Under the pieces are notes generated by a model. It did not search any database. It had not been told where the DNA came from and worked only from the letters and a program-made list of their open reading frames with translations. From NCBI GenBank assembly GCA_964440805.1, contig CAYTTR010000003.1, forward strand, positions 1-64,000: 64,000 nt of DNA. Direction: 5' to 3'. The position numbers and the translations under genes were made by a program. Positions 41,402-49,375 of this stretch are shown in pieces. This DNA comes from CAYTTR01 sp964440805. GTDB lineage: Bacteria; Acidobacteriota; Aminicenantia; Aminicenantales; Aminicenantaceae. Each line of letters begins with the position of its first letter. Position 1 is the stretch's first letter.

Positions 41402-41895
41402 AAGATCAGAAAATTTTCCCGCTGTCACATCTCATCCGCCTTATTGAAAAAGAAAAAAAAAGAGGAAAAAAAATTATCTTGGCTAACGGCTGCTTCGACC
41501 TTATCCATGTGGGACATATCCGCTATCTCCGGATATCCAAAAAAAAAGGAGATATCCTGGTGGTTGCCCTTAACAGCGATGCCTCGGTTCGAAATCTCAA
41601 AGGAGCCGGAAGACCCATCCTCAGTTTGAAGGAAAGACTGGAAATTTTAGCCGCCATAGAGTATGTCGATTACCTGACTTTTTTTGAAGAAAGTTCTGTG
41701 GACAAAATTCTTCAGGCTCTCAAGCCCGATGTCCATGCCAAAGGCTCCGATTATACCGAAGAAAGTGTCCCGGAGAGAAAAACAGTTCTTTCATACGGAG
41801 GAGAAATTGCCATTACCGGCGGTCCAAAAGTAAGGTCAACCTCTGACATAATCCGGGAAATCAAGGAAAAGTTAAGCCCGGAAAAGAGTGAATGA
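41398..41895 (+). CDS. rfaE2: D-glycero-beta-D-manno-heptose 1-phosphate adenylyltransferase
   Basis: Nucleotidyltransferase of 165 residues that makes ADP-heptose from heptose 1-phosphate. The HxGH motif is in NGCFDLIHVGHIRYL (about 30-45), and VRSTSDIIREI at the C-terminus is typical of HldE domain II. It starts with TTG overlapping the rfaE1 stop codon, and its own stop overlaps the next ATG (ATGA), so it is translationally coupled at both ends. The kinase and transferase are separate polypeptides here, unlike the fused E. coli enzyme. The sedoheptulose isomerase and the phosphatase needed for the pathway are not in the window. Confidence 0.95.
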   Translation: MKDQKIFPLSHLIRLIEKEKKRGKKIILANGCFDLIHVGHIRYLRISKKKGDILVVALNSDASVRNLKGAGRPILSLKERLEILAAIEYVDYLTFFEESSVDKILQALKPDVHAKGSDYTEESVPERKTVLSYGGEIAITGGPKVRSTSDIIREIKEKLSPEKSE

Positions 41896-42908
41896 GAGAT
41901 ATTTTAATAATCCGCCTCAGCTCCTTAGGAGATATTATCCACACTCTCCCTGCTTTTGCAGCTTTGAGAAAATACTGCCGCGGAAAAATAAGCTGGGTGG
42001 TGGAAGGAAAAGGCCGGGAAATACTTGAATGCGTTCCCGGAATAGATGAAATAATCTGCCTTCCATCCCCGAAAAGCCAATGGTGGTCCTATTTTTTGGG
42101 AAAAGAATCTTCTTCTCTCAGGCAAAAAAACCGCTTAGCGCTTGACTTCCAGGGATTGCTTAAATCCGGATTTTTAGCTTTCTTTTCCCGGGCCGAAAAG
42201 AGACTGGGATTCAGCCGGATAGATTTAAGAGAACCGGCAGCCTCCATTTTTTACACTGTTCATCTTCCCAATCTCCGGAGAGAAACACATGTAATTCAAA
42301 AGAACCTGAAACTTCTTTCCCTACTGGGAATAAAAGAACAAAAAATACTTTTTCCCTTGGAAATCCCGGAAGATGCCTGCTTGAGCCTTCAACAAAAACT
42401 CAACGAGCCGGTTTCTCTAAATAACTCTTCCCTTTTGGTAGTCAATGTCGGGGCAGCCTGGGAATCAAAGAGATGGTTCACCTCTTCCTGGGTAAAATAT
42501 CTGGAGCTTCTCCGGGATATTCCGGGCCTCTCCCCTCTAATTCTCTGGGGAACGGAGTCAGAAAAAAAACAGGCCCAGGAATTATCCGAAAAAACAGGAA
42601 CCCCGGTGGTTCCTTTTCTGACTTTAAAAGAAGTCCTGGCTCTTATTGAAAAATCCCGGTTAGTGGTCAGCGGAGATTCCTTTGCCCTGCAGGCTGCCAC
42701 TGCTTTACAGAAACCAATGGTGGCTCTTTTTGGCCCCACCAATCCCCAAAGGAACGGCCCCTTCCACCAGGAAAGCAGAGTGGCTTTCCATAAGCTCTCA
42801 TGCAGCTACTGCTACCAGAGAACCTGTTCCCGGCTGGACTGTCTGAAAAATATCACTCCTGAAGAAATTATCTCTCTCACCCGGGATTTATTAAAAAACG
42901 ATGGATAA
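41892..42908 (+). CDS. Glycosyltransferase family 9, heptosyltransferase-like
   Basis: A 338-residue GT-B fold enzyme (WaaC/WaaF family) that would transfer heptose from ADP-heptose to lipid A-Kdo at the inner face of the inner membrane. N-terminal IIRLSSLGDIIHTLPAFAAL and DLDFQGLLKSG-like LDFQGLLKSGFLA are typical; the ADP-heptose-site segment is MVALFGPTNPQRNGPF, followed by a cysteine-rich stretch (CSYCYQRTCSRLDC). It overlaps rfaE2 and the ICMT-like gene by a few bases. Which heptosyltransferase it is cannot be decided from sequence. Confidence 0.92.
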   Translation: MRDILIIRLSSLGDIIHTLPAFAALRKYCRGKISWVVEGKGREILECVPGIDEIICLPSPKSQWWSYFLGKESSSLRQKNRLALDFQGLLKSGFLAFFSRAEKRLGFSRIDLREPAASIFYTVHLPNLRRETHVIQKNLKLLSLLGIKEQKILFPLEIPEDACLSLQQKLNEPVSLNNSSLLVVNVGAAWESKRWFTSSWVKYLELLRDIPGLSPLILWGTESEKKQAQELSEKTGTPVVPFLTLKEVLALIEKSRLVVSGDSFALQAATALQKPMVALFGPTNPQRNGPFHQESRVAFHKLSCSYCYQRTCSRLDCLKNITPEEIISLTRDLLKNDG

Positions 42909-43452
42909 AAAGAAGGTAATCGAAAAACTCTATAAAATAAGAGTTAAAGCTGGTTTTCTGGGTATTATTTTAAGCGTGATCCTCAGCCGGCCTTCACTTT
43001 TAAGCCTGGCTATAGGGACCGGCTTAATCTTAACAGGTCTTCTACTCCGGACCTGGGCCTGCGGCCATCTTAAAAAAGACAGTCAACTTACCACTTCAGG
43101 ACCTTACCGCCATACCCGCAATCCTCTTTATTTAGCCAATACCATAATTGGCCTGGGAGTGGCTGCAGGAGCCAATTCTGTCTGGGTTTTATTAATTGTT
43201 TTCACCTATTTTCTCATTTTTTATCCGGTTATTATTTACCGGGAAAAAGAAAGAATGCGATGCAACTTTCCTCGTGAGTATGAAGAGTACTCAAACAGAG
43301 TTCCTCTCTTTTTACCCCGCCTGAAACCTGCCTCCGGCACTGATAAAAAAAAATTCAGTTGGGAACTATATCAAAAAAACAAAGAGAGCCGGGCTCTCTG
43401 GGGCGGCCTCCTTTTCTGGACCGCCATGACCCTAAAAATGCTGCTTTTTTGA
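42901..43452 (+). CDS. Isoprenylcysteine carboxyl methyltransferase (ICMT)-family membrane protein
   Basis: A 183-residue membrane protein with about four hydrophobic helices. Its C-terminal SAM-binding core shows GPYRHTRNPLYLANTIIGLG and REKERMRCNFPREYEEYSNR, the RNPxY and Glu-rich signatures of the ICMT/phospholipid-methyltransferase superfamily. The bacterial members' substrates are largely unknown; lipid or isoprenoid methylation is possible. Its start overlaps the GT9 gene by eight bases, so it is in the same operon as LPS heptose genes and may modify an envelope lipid. Confidence 0.85.
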   Translation: MDKKKVIEKLYKIRVKAGFLGIILSVILSRPSLLSLAIGTGLILTGLLLRTWACGHLKKDSQLTTSGPYRHTRNPLYLANTIIGLGVAAGANSVWVLLIVFTYFLIFYPVIIYREKERMRCNFPREYEEYSNRVPLFLPRLKPASGTDKKKFSWELYQKNKESRALWGGLLFWTAMTLKMLLF

Positions 43453-43469
43453 ACACTAAGGTAAATCAA

Positions 43470-44069
43470 GTGACAACTAAAGAGAGAGCAGCCAAAATAA
43501 AAAAATTTCTTTCCTTCCGTCAATCCGACCTCAGAGTTGTCCTGGAAGATGTAACCAACACCCATAACGCCAGCGCAGTGGTCAGAACTTGTGATGCCGC
43601 CGCTATCCTATATCTGGACGTTATCTACAACCAGCCATTTGAGCTTCCGGTGAATGAAGCCATTTCCACCAGAGCAGAAAAATGGCTCCATTTCACTTAC
43701 TACTCATCTACAGAAGAATGCTTCACTGCTCTCAAAGGCAAAGGATTTAAAATCGCAGCCACATCTCTTGCTCCTGAATCCCAACTTTATACTGAAATTG
43801 ACTATACTCAACCCTTGGCTATAGTATTCGGAAATGAGGCCGAAGGCATCTCACCCAGAGCCAGGGCCCTGGCCGATTATTTAATCATGATTCCCATGAA
43901 AGGCATGGTTCAAAGCCTTAACCTTTCGGTTTCAGCAGGAATTATTCTTTTTGAAGCCCTCAGGCAGCGGTCTATCTTTAGTGACCCCAAGAAACACTGC
44001 CTTCAACCCCAGGAATATGAATATTTTTTAAAAAAGTGGCTCTACCAAAAAAATTATAATAGTAAATAG
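43470..44069 (+). CDS. trmH: tRNA (guanosine(18)-2'-O)-methyltransferase
   Basis: About 199 residues from GTG 43470, 18 bases after the ICMT stop; the frame opens at 43359 inside the previous gene but the extra leader has no family match. SPOUT (SpoU) fold: VLEDVTNTHNASAVVRTCDA near the N-terminus, the SAM-knot motifs IVFGNEAEGISPRA and IPMKGMVQSLNLSVSAGIIL. These align directly with E. coli TrmH, which methylates G18 in the D-loop of tRNAs. Last gene of the apparent LPS operon; the following gap carries array A5 and a G-box. Confidence 0.92.
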   Translation: MTTKERAAKIKKFLSFRQSDLRVVLEDVTNTHNASAVVRTCDAAAILYLDVIYNQPFELPVNEAISTRAEKWLHFTYYSSTEECFTALKGKGFKIAATSLAPESQLYTEIDYTQPLAIVFGNEAEGISPRARALADYLIMIPMKGMVQSLNLSVSAGIILFEALRQRSIFSDPKKHCLQPQEYEYFLKKWLYQKNYNSK

Positions 44070-44099
44070 TAAATGGCAAATAGTAAATTGATTGAACCA

Positions 44100-44205
44100 T
44101 CTTGAAATATGTTGACTAAACAGACTGAACAAACCGAATAGACGAAATCAACACAACTAACGCTATAAACGCAATTAACGCAATTAACGCTTCTCTCGTC
44201 TCGCC
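44100..44205. repeat. 9-bp-period array (A5)
   Basis: Units such as TAAACAGAC, TGAACAAAC, CGAATAGAC, GAAATCAAC, then AACGCTATA, AACGCAATT, AACGCAATT, AACGC, then CTCTCGTCTCGCC. It is followed by the G-box at 44241, the same order as the array and G-box at 1740-1921. Just before it the trmH 3' flank repeats AAATAGTAAATAG. Confidence 0.75.
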
Positions 44206-44240
44206 AAAATCCACTTTCCTACTGAATCTACACTGTTTTC

Positions 44241-44280
44241 CAGGGAAAAGGGTGTCCCTTTGGGGAACGTCCCTCTTTTT
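44241..44280 (-). repeat. G-box repeat (R), right-type
   Basis: CAGGGAAAAGGGTGTCCC then TTTGGGGAACGTCCCTC. It lies between array A5 and the HtrA operon 3' end. Confidence 0.8.
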
Positions 44281-44336
44281 ATATGGTTGGAGAGAGGCAC
44301 TTAGGCCTCTCCCCCGGAGATGGGAACAAGAGCAGA

Positions 44337-45968
44337 TTAGACTCTTATACCCCGGTACATTCTTAACAGAGAATTCAGTTCTCCCTTAAATTCTTTCTGC
44401 TTTTCCAAAAGTTTCCCGTCTCCTTCCTGCGACTTCTTCTTCAGTTCCTCTCTCAGGTTTTTCATTTTTTCCTGGATTTCCCGGAATGATTCCTGCTCCC
44501 ACTGAAGCATTTTTTCGCCTGTGTTCCGGGAATAAAACTTGAAAGATTCCGGAAAAGCCGGGAAATATCTTCCAAATGAGGTTTTTTCCCGGGTAATTTT
44601 TACATCAGCTTTCTTTTTCTTGCGGTCTCTGAGAAATTCAATCTCTATCTTTTCCCCTTCATTCTTGTTCTGGATGATGCGGCTCAAGGCATCAACAGAC
44701 TCAACTCTTTTTCCCTCAGCTCCGACAATTACATCACCCACTTTCAATCCGGCCTCATCGGCCGGACTGCCTTTATCGATCCGGCTTACTAAAAGCCCAA
44801 TTCCTTCTTTTACTCCAAAATACTCGGATAACTCTCGGTTCATCTCCTGAAGATAAACTCCAATGTAGTTCCGGCTTCCCAACTGCCATCTGCCGCTTCT
44901 TGGTCCAAGGGGAAAAGGCTCGAAGGATTCGGGAATTTTAAACAGGCGGGGAAATTTTCTCTCCAATTCATCCCAAATATTCTCTTCAGTATATTCTCCC
45001 AGTTCGACCTCTATTTCTAATTCTTTTCCATGCCTGAGAATTTTCAGTTTAATCACCTGACCGGGTTTTTGCTGGCGAATGAAATCGGCAAACATCTTTG
45101 TCCCGGTAACTTCATATCCATTAACCTGCAAAACAATATCATGTTTTCTCAATCCGCCCTTTTCAGCCGGGGAATCAGGATCAACCTCCAGTATTTCCAC
45201 CTCACCTTTTTCATTCTCACCTATTAAAGCTCCCAACCAGCCCCGCTCTACCTTGCCTTTTTCTTTGATCTCTGAGGCCACTCTGACCACTACATCAACG
45301 GGAACGGCCAAGGCCATCCCGGAGGCAGGAGCCTGAGCGGCACTAAAGACATAGCCTGAACCTACCACTTGTCTTTCTTTGAACTCAAAGACTACCGGTT
45401 GGTTATCATAGTAGATTCCCCTGAGAAGACCAATCATTTTTCCTTGATCATTCACTACCGGGCTGCCGCTTGAACCGGGCACTACCCAGACATTCAGCCG
45501 GAGGCGCTCATCGCCAATAGAACTGACGATGCCCTGGGTAACAGCCGGCCTGTTTTCCGGGGAAACGGAAACAACTCCAATCCAGGAACCGGGAGAAATT
45601 TCCCGGCTGTCTCCTAATGGAACAGCAGGCAGCTTAGCTTCAGTTTTGATAAGAGCCAGATGAGTCAAGGGGTCCATGCCGGCCAAAACAGCCTCAAATC
45701 TGTTTCCCTCGGTATCAATAATATGAATTTTTTCATCTCTTGGAGTAATAAGAGCAGTGGTAACAATATATCCTTCCTTATCAAAAACCACTCCGGTAGC
45801 AATTTTTCTGGTAAAGTTCCTGACTTCAACCCTTACTACAGAAGGAGAGATTTGCTTGAGAATTTCAGGCACATCTTCATCTTTGGGTAATGAATAGGCC
45901 GGGAAAACAGAGATTATAAGAAAACTCAAAATTAGGCTTATAATTACAGCTCCTTTTTGTTTTTGCAT
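44337..45968 (-). CDS. HtrA/DegP-like protein with two PDZ domains and lost catalytic residues
   Basis: A 543-residue exported protein: signal peptide (1-26), trypsin-like domain (about 35-215), PDZ1 (about 235-330, GWLGALIGENEKGEVEILEV), PDZ2 (about 355-460, YIGVYLQEMN and KGSPADEAGLKVGDVIVG), and a coiled-coil tail. The serine motif GSSGSP keeps Ser167, but the site aligned to the catalytic His is Leu73 (IVTTALIT against IVTNNHVI) and that aligned to Asp is His103 (DPLTHLAL against DPKTDLAV). It is probably a non-proteolytic sensor or chaperone. It is the last gene of an ECF sigma operon (16 bases after the upstream single-TM gene), a setting like DegS/MucD in envelope stress. Confidence 0.88.
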   Translation of the reverse strand: MQKQKGAVIISLILSFLIISVFPAYSLPKDEDVPEILKQISPSVVRVEVRNFTRKIATGVVFDKEGYIVTTALITPRDEKIHIIDTEGNRFEAVLAGMDPLTHLALIKTEAKLPAVPLGDSREISPGSWIGVVSVSPENRPAVTQGIVSSIGDERLRLNVWVVPGSSGSPVVNDQGKMIGLLRGIYYDNQPVVFEFKERQVVGSGYVFSAAQAPASGMALAVPVDVVVRVASEIKEKGKVERGWLGALIGENEKGEVEILEVDPDSPAEKGGLRKHDIVLQVNGYEVTGTKMFADFIRQQKPGQVIKLKILRHGKELEIEVELGEYTEENIWDELERKFPRLFKIPESFEPFPLGPRSGRWQLGSRNYIGVYLQEMNRELSEYFGVKEGIGLLVSRIDKGSPADEAGLKVGDVIVGAEGKRVESVDALSRIIQNKNEGEKIEIEFLRDRKKKKADVKITREKTSFGRYFPAFPESFKFYSRNTGEKMLQWEQESFREIQEKMKNLREELKKKSQEGDGKLLEKQKEFKGELNSLLRMYRGIRV

Positions 45969-45983
45969 CTTATTCTTTCCTCC

Positions 45984-46379
45984 TTAATATTTAACTGGTG
46001 TACCGGGACTATCAGAAACCTGCTCCAGAATATATATGGTCGGCGTTTTTTGTCTTTCTCTTCTGAATTCACCATTGTAGGTCACTTGCTCGGTAATAGG
46101 GAATACTCTTTCCCCGCTATATCTCACTTCCGGGTCAAACGGAATGTCAGCTTTTTTGGCATCCGCCTGATCTGTCAGGGGTTGATGAGGAATGATAAGG
46201 ACTGAAATTATAAGAAAAGCCAGGATTATTGTCCCGGCGGCTCCAGCCAAAGAAAGCCCGAGAGTGCGGATTCTTTTCCTCTTTATCTTTCGTTCTATCA
46301 ACATCCCCCCAACTTGACTCTCGAAATCCGGAGGAGCCTTTACTCGTTTCATACTTTTTAAAAGTTCAATCTCATCCAT
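45984..46379 (-). CDS. Single-pass membrane protein, possible anti-sigma factor
   Basis: A 131-residue protein with a cytoplasmic N-terminus (about 1-35), one transmembrane helix (about 40-64, LSLAGAAGTIILAFLIISVL), and an extracytoplasmic tail of about 65 residues. It starts eight bases inside the ECF sigma gene, and the N-terminal SMKRVKAPPDFESQV resembles the short N-terminal helix of anti-sigma proteins that precede a membrane anchor. It lacks the HxxxCxxC zinc site of the second system in this window. Position and topology support an RseA-like role, but no sequence family is recognised. The HtrA-like gene follows it. Confidence 0.7.
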   Translation of the reverse strand: MDEIELLKSMKRVKAPPDFESQVGGMLIERKIKRKRIRTLGLSLAGAAGTIILAFLIISVLIIPHQPLTDQADAKKADIPFDPEVRYSGERVFPITEQVTYNGEFRRERQKTPTIYILEQVSDSPGTPVKY

Positions 46380-46950
46380 TTTCCCCTTCTCCTTCTTTAA
46401 AAAAATCCTCCTTATTAGAGAATTTCTCCAATTCTTTTCTTAAATAGTTTCTTCCCCGGCTGATACGGGCCTTGATTGTTCCTACCGGTACCTTCATAAT
46501 TTGGGCGATTTCCTCCTGGGAAAAACCCTCCATATCCTTCAGAACAACCGGAATCCGGTAACGCGGGTGAAGGTTATTTAGGGCCCGGCGAAGAATTCTT
46601 ATTGAATCTTTCTTTTCCGGTGAATCAAAGGAAGCCTCTTCCTCAATAAAAAAATCCTGTACCTCATCGAAAGAGACAGCAGACATTTTTCGCTTTTTTT
46701 TCAAATCGGTTTTGGCTAAGTTGGCGGCTATGGTGTAAATCCAGGAACTGAAAGGAGCAACCGGCTGGTACTGCTTGGCTTTGAAATAAACTCTCATAAA
46801 TGTCTCCTGGGCCAGCTCCACTGCTCTTTCATAATCCCCGGTGAGCTGCCAGATGAAATTGACCATCCTGTCTTTGTAGGCCCTGACGATCTTTCCAAAA
46901 GCCGCTTCATCACCATCTTTAATCCGCTCCATCAGTTCTTGTTCATCCAT
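46372..46950 (-). CDS. ECF-type RNA polymerase sigma factor
   Basis: About 192 residues from ATG 46950 (AAGGAATTGGAG upstream); the frame opens at 46992 without a site. Region 2: FIWQLTGDYERAVELAQETF followed by SSWIYTIAANLAKTDLKKKR. Region 4: GFSQEEIAQIMKVPVGTIKA then RISRGRNYLRKEL. No region 3, as in ECF sigmas. It overlaps the downstream membrane protein gene, giving a sigma / anti-sigma-like / HtrA operon (RpoE-like). The gap upstream contains E1 copy B, so the promoter probably lies close to or inside that repeat. Confidence 0.93.
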   Translation of the reverse strand: MDEQELMERIKDGDEAAFGKIVRAYKDRMVNFIWQLTGDYERAVELAQETFMRVYFKAKQYQPVAPFSSWIYTIAANLAKTDLKKKRKMSAVSFDEVQDFFIEEEASFDSPEKKDSIRILRRALNNLHPRYRIPVVLKDMEGFSQEEIAQIMKVPVGTIKARISRGRNYLRKELEKFSNKEDFFKEGEGENG

Positions 46951-47070
46951 CTCCAATTCCTTGTAACCTTTAAGTCCAGTTTTTCGTTGCATTTTCAGCC
47001 CGGAGATAATAAATTCCTTTTTTTTGAAAAATCAATTCTTTTCCCTCCGTTTTGAATGTTTATAATATCA

Positions 47071-47277
47071 CAATAAGAAATCATCAGATATGCCCGGAGC
47101 GACATTGAGGCGCTAGTCTTCTCGAGCCGCTATTCGAGGGAATCTGATTTCGTCGGACGGCGAGTGCGCATTAAGCTGACGGAATGGAGTTACGCAGCCG
47201 CCGAGAAGAGCGGTGAGAGAATGGCGAAAAAAGCGCCGAAGTAAAGCGGAGGGCATACCTGATGATTTCTTATTGTT
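47071..47277 (+). repeat. E1 dispersed palindromic element, copy B
   Basis: About 207 bases including flanking arms. The left arm CAATAAGAAATCATCA is repeated exactly as an inverted copy (TGATGATTTCTTATTG) at the right end, next to conserved ends GATATGCCC and GGGCATACC. Copies A and C lack these arm sequences and have their own. Interior: CTTCTCGAGCCGCTATTCGAG, TCGTCGGACGGCGAG and GCCGAGAAGAGCGGTGAGAG. It is downstream of the BCCP gene and upstream of the ECF sigma gene. Confidence 0.82.
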
Positions 47278-47338
47278 CAGAATCAAGTACAATAAAATGG
47301 AAAAAGAATCATTCGGGCAAATTGTATTTATAAAAAAA

Positions 47339-47845
47339 TCAGCCCTTCTCCTCAAGTTCAACCAAAATTTTATCAACATCTACCAACAGCCCCTCAGAAA
47401 CATGGACTTTCTTGACTACCCCGTCGATGGAGCATCTCAACTCGTTTTCCATCTTCATGGCTTCAACCACCACTAAGGTTTGATTCTTTTTAACTTCATC
47501 ACTGTCTTTAACCAGAATTTTAATAACTTTCCCGGGCATAGGAGCTTTTATCTGCAGTTTATCCGCCGAAGACATTCCCTCATCTTCGTCAAAAACCTCT
47601 TTATCCTCAACCGGCTCCTGAACCAGCCATTGTTCTCCGTTAACATAGCACAGGTATTTGTCATTATCTGAAACAATGTAAACCACCAGGGCTGAATCTC
47701 CCATGACAAGGGAAAGGCAGTTAGGTGAAACCCATTGAACATCTGCCTGAAGAGTTTCTTCACCGAAGCTTGCCAGGTATCCTTTCTCTGATTTTTCCAG
47801 GGAAAGGGTACGAATTTGACCATCCAGCAACAATTCAAAGTCCAT
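47339..47845 (-). CDS. Biotin carboxyl carrier protein (C-terminal part of a split MCC alpha subunit)
   Basis: A 168-residue protein ending in a biotinyl domain with EAMKMENE (biotinylated Lys) near residue 130. The first ~85 residues (VRTLSLEKSEKGYLASFGE-like beta strands) form the second half of the BT barrel that links biotin carboxylase and BCCP in 3-methylcrotonyl- and propionyl-CoA carboxylases. The preceding gene ends with SPWQELGRWRL, the first half of the same barrel, so the classical alpha subunit is divided into two reading frames. GGGGAG before the start and the one-base gap from the upstream stop imply coupled translation. Confidence 0.9.
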   Translation of the reverse strand: MDFELLLDGQIRTLSLEKSEKGYLASFGEETLQADVQWVSPNCLSLVMGDSALVVYIVSDNDKYLCYVNGEQWLVQEPVEDKEVFDEDEGMSSADKLQIKAPMPGKVIKILVKDSDEVKKNQTLVVVEAMKMENELRCSIDGVVKKVHVSEGLLVDVDKILVELEEKG

Positions 47846-47846
47846 G

Positions 47847-49355
47847 TTATCTCCCCTTTCCTAAACGCCAGCGACCAAGTTCCTGCCAGGGGGAAAAAAC
47901 CTCCTTCACCTCTCCTCGAGAATCTCTGCGTCCCGGTTTCACTGCGGCTGTTTTAAGAGCAGCCGCCAAAAGAGCGAACTTGGCTCCTTCTTCACTCTTG
48001 GCAGCCGGTTTCCATTTTTCAAAATGGCGGTTAATGAAATGGGTGGTTGTTCGGCCTTTGAGAAACTCAGGATGATTAACCACCTGCTTTAGAAAAAGGA
48101 CTGTGGTCTGTATACCCAAGATTACATAATCACTTAGAGCCTGAATCATTCTCCGGCAGGCTTTCTCCCGGTTTTCTCCCCAAACAATAAGCTTGGCCAG
48201 AATGGGATCATAGTAAATAGGTACCTCGAAGCCGCTGTAAACACCACCGTCATGTCTTATTCCCGGGCCGCATGGTTCTTTGTAGAAAAGTATTTTCCCT
48301 GAGGAAGGAAGAAAATTATTGGCCGGGTCCTCAGCATAAATCCGGCATTCAAGGGCATGGCCTCTCTGACTCAGCTCTTCCTGGGAAAAAGCAAGCTTTT
48401 CACCGGCAGCCACCCGGAGCTGCTGATGAACCAGATCAATGCCCGTAGTAAACTCTGTGACCGGATGTTCTACTTGCAGCCTGGCATTTACTTCCAAGAA
48501 ATAAAAGTTTTTATTTTTATCAAGGAGAAATTCCACTGTTCCGGCATTGGTATATCCGGCTGTTTTCATGACTTTTACAGCGGTTGCGCCCATTTTTTCT
48601 CTTAATTCCGGAGTAAGGGCCGGTGATGGAGTCTCTTCCACTATTTTTTGGTGGCGGCGCTGGATGGAACATTCCCTCTCAAAAAGATGAACCACATTTC
48701 CATGCTGATCAGCCAGAACCTGGAATTCCACATGGCGGGGCTCTTCGATATATTTTTCAAGGTAAACCGATTCATCTCCAAAAGCAGATTTAGCTTCTCT
48801 CATTCCTCCTTCAAGGGATGACCTGAGGTTTTCTGCCTGATAGATAATCCTCATTCCTTTTCCCCCTCCACCGGCTGAAGCTTTAATCATCAAGGGATAT
48901 CCGATCTTTTCCGCCTCTTTTTCGTATTCTTCAAAGCGCTGCAAGATTCCTTTCATTCCAGGGATTATAGGAACTCCTGCTTTTTCCATGGTCTGACGGG
49001 AACAAATTTTGTCTCCAACCAGGTCCATTGCCTGGGAATTTGGTCCAATAAAAACAATGCCTTCATCTTCACATAAACGGGCAAAGTGAGGATTCTCGGC
49101 TAAAAAGCCGTAACCTGGATGAATGGCCTTAGCCCCGGTTTTATGGGCAGTGTCAACAATCCGCTCCATGTTCAAATAACTCTCCAGGGCCGGCGGAGGA
49201 CCGATACAAACAGCTTCATCGGCTGTCAGGACATGGAGGGCATTCCGGTCCGACTCAGAGAAAACAGCGACCGTCTTGATATCCAGTTCCCGGCAGGCCT
49301 TAATAATTCTAACCGCAATTTCGCCTCTGTTGGCAATCAGGACTTTATCGAACAT
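47847..49355 (-). CDS. Biotin carboxylase subunit of 3-methylcrotonyl-CoA carboxylase type
   Basis: ATP-grasp enzyme of 502 residues that carboxylates biotin on BCCP with bicarbonate and ATP. N-terminal FDKVLIANRGEIAVRIIKAC, ATP-binding GGGGKGMRI, LQVEHPVTE, and carboxylase C-domain YSGFEVPIYYDPILAKLIV are diagnostic. The extra C-terminal 55 residues (from about 450, ending SPWQELGRWRLGKGR) resemble the start of the linker barrel of LiuD/PccA rather than AccC. In an operon with a MccB-type beta subunit and a LiuC-type hydratase, which points to methylcrotonyl-CoA carboxylation. It continues, in another frame, as the BCCP gene. Confidence 0.92.
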   Translation of the reverse strand: MFDKVLIANRGEIAVRIIKACRELDIKTVAVFSESDRNALHVLTADEAVCIGPPPALESYLNMERIVDTAHKTGAKAIHPGYGFLAENPHFARLCEDEGIVFIGPNSQAMDLVGDKICSRQTMEKAGVPIIPGMKGILQRFEEYEKEAEKIGYPLMIKASAGGGGKGMRIIYQAENLRSSLEGGMREAKSAFGDESVYLEKYIEEPRHVEFQVLADQHGNVVHLFERECSIQRRHQKIVEETPSPALTPELREKMGATAVKVMKTAGYTNAGTVEFLLDKNKNFYFLEVNARLQVEHPVTEFTTGIDLVHQQLRVAAGEKLAFSQEELSQRGHALECRIYAEDPANNFLPSSGKILFYKEPCGPGIRHDGGVYSGFEVPIYYDPILAKLIVWGENREKACRRMIQALSDYVILGIQTTVLFLKQVVNHPEFLKGRTTTHFINRHFEKWKPAAKSEEGAKFALLAAALKTAAVKPGRRDSRGEVKEVFSPWQELGRWRLGKGR

Positions 49356-49375
49356 GATTAACCTCTATTTGTGTT

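Noticed and set aside
44285..44336. Hairpin GAGAGGC/GCCTCTC as a terminator of the HtrA operon
   Set aside because: The stem is short and no T run follows on the minus strand.
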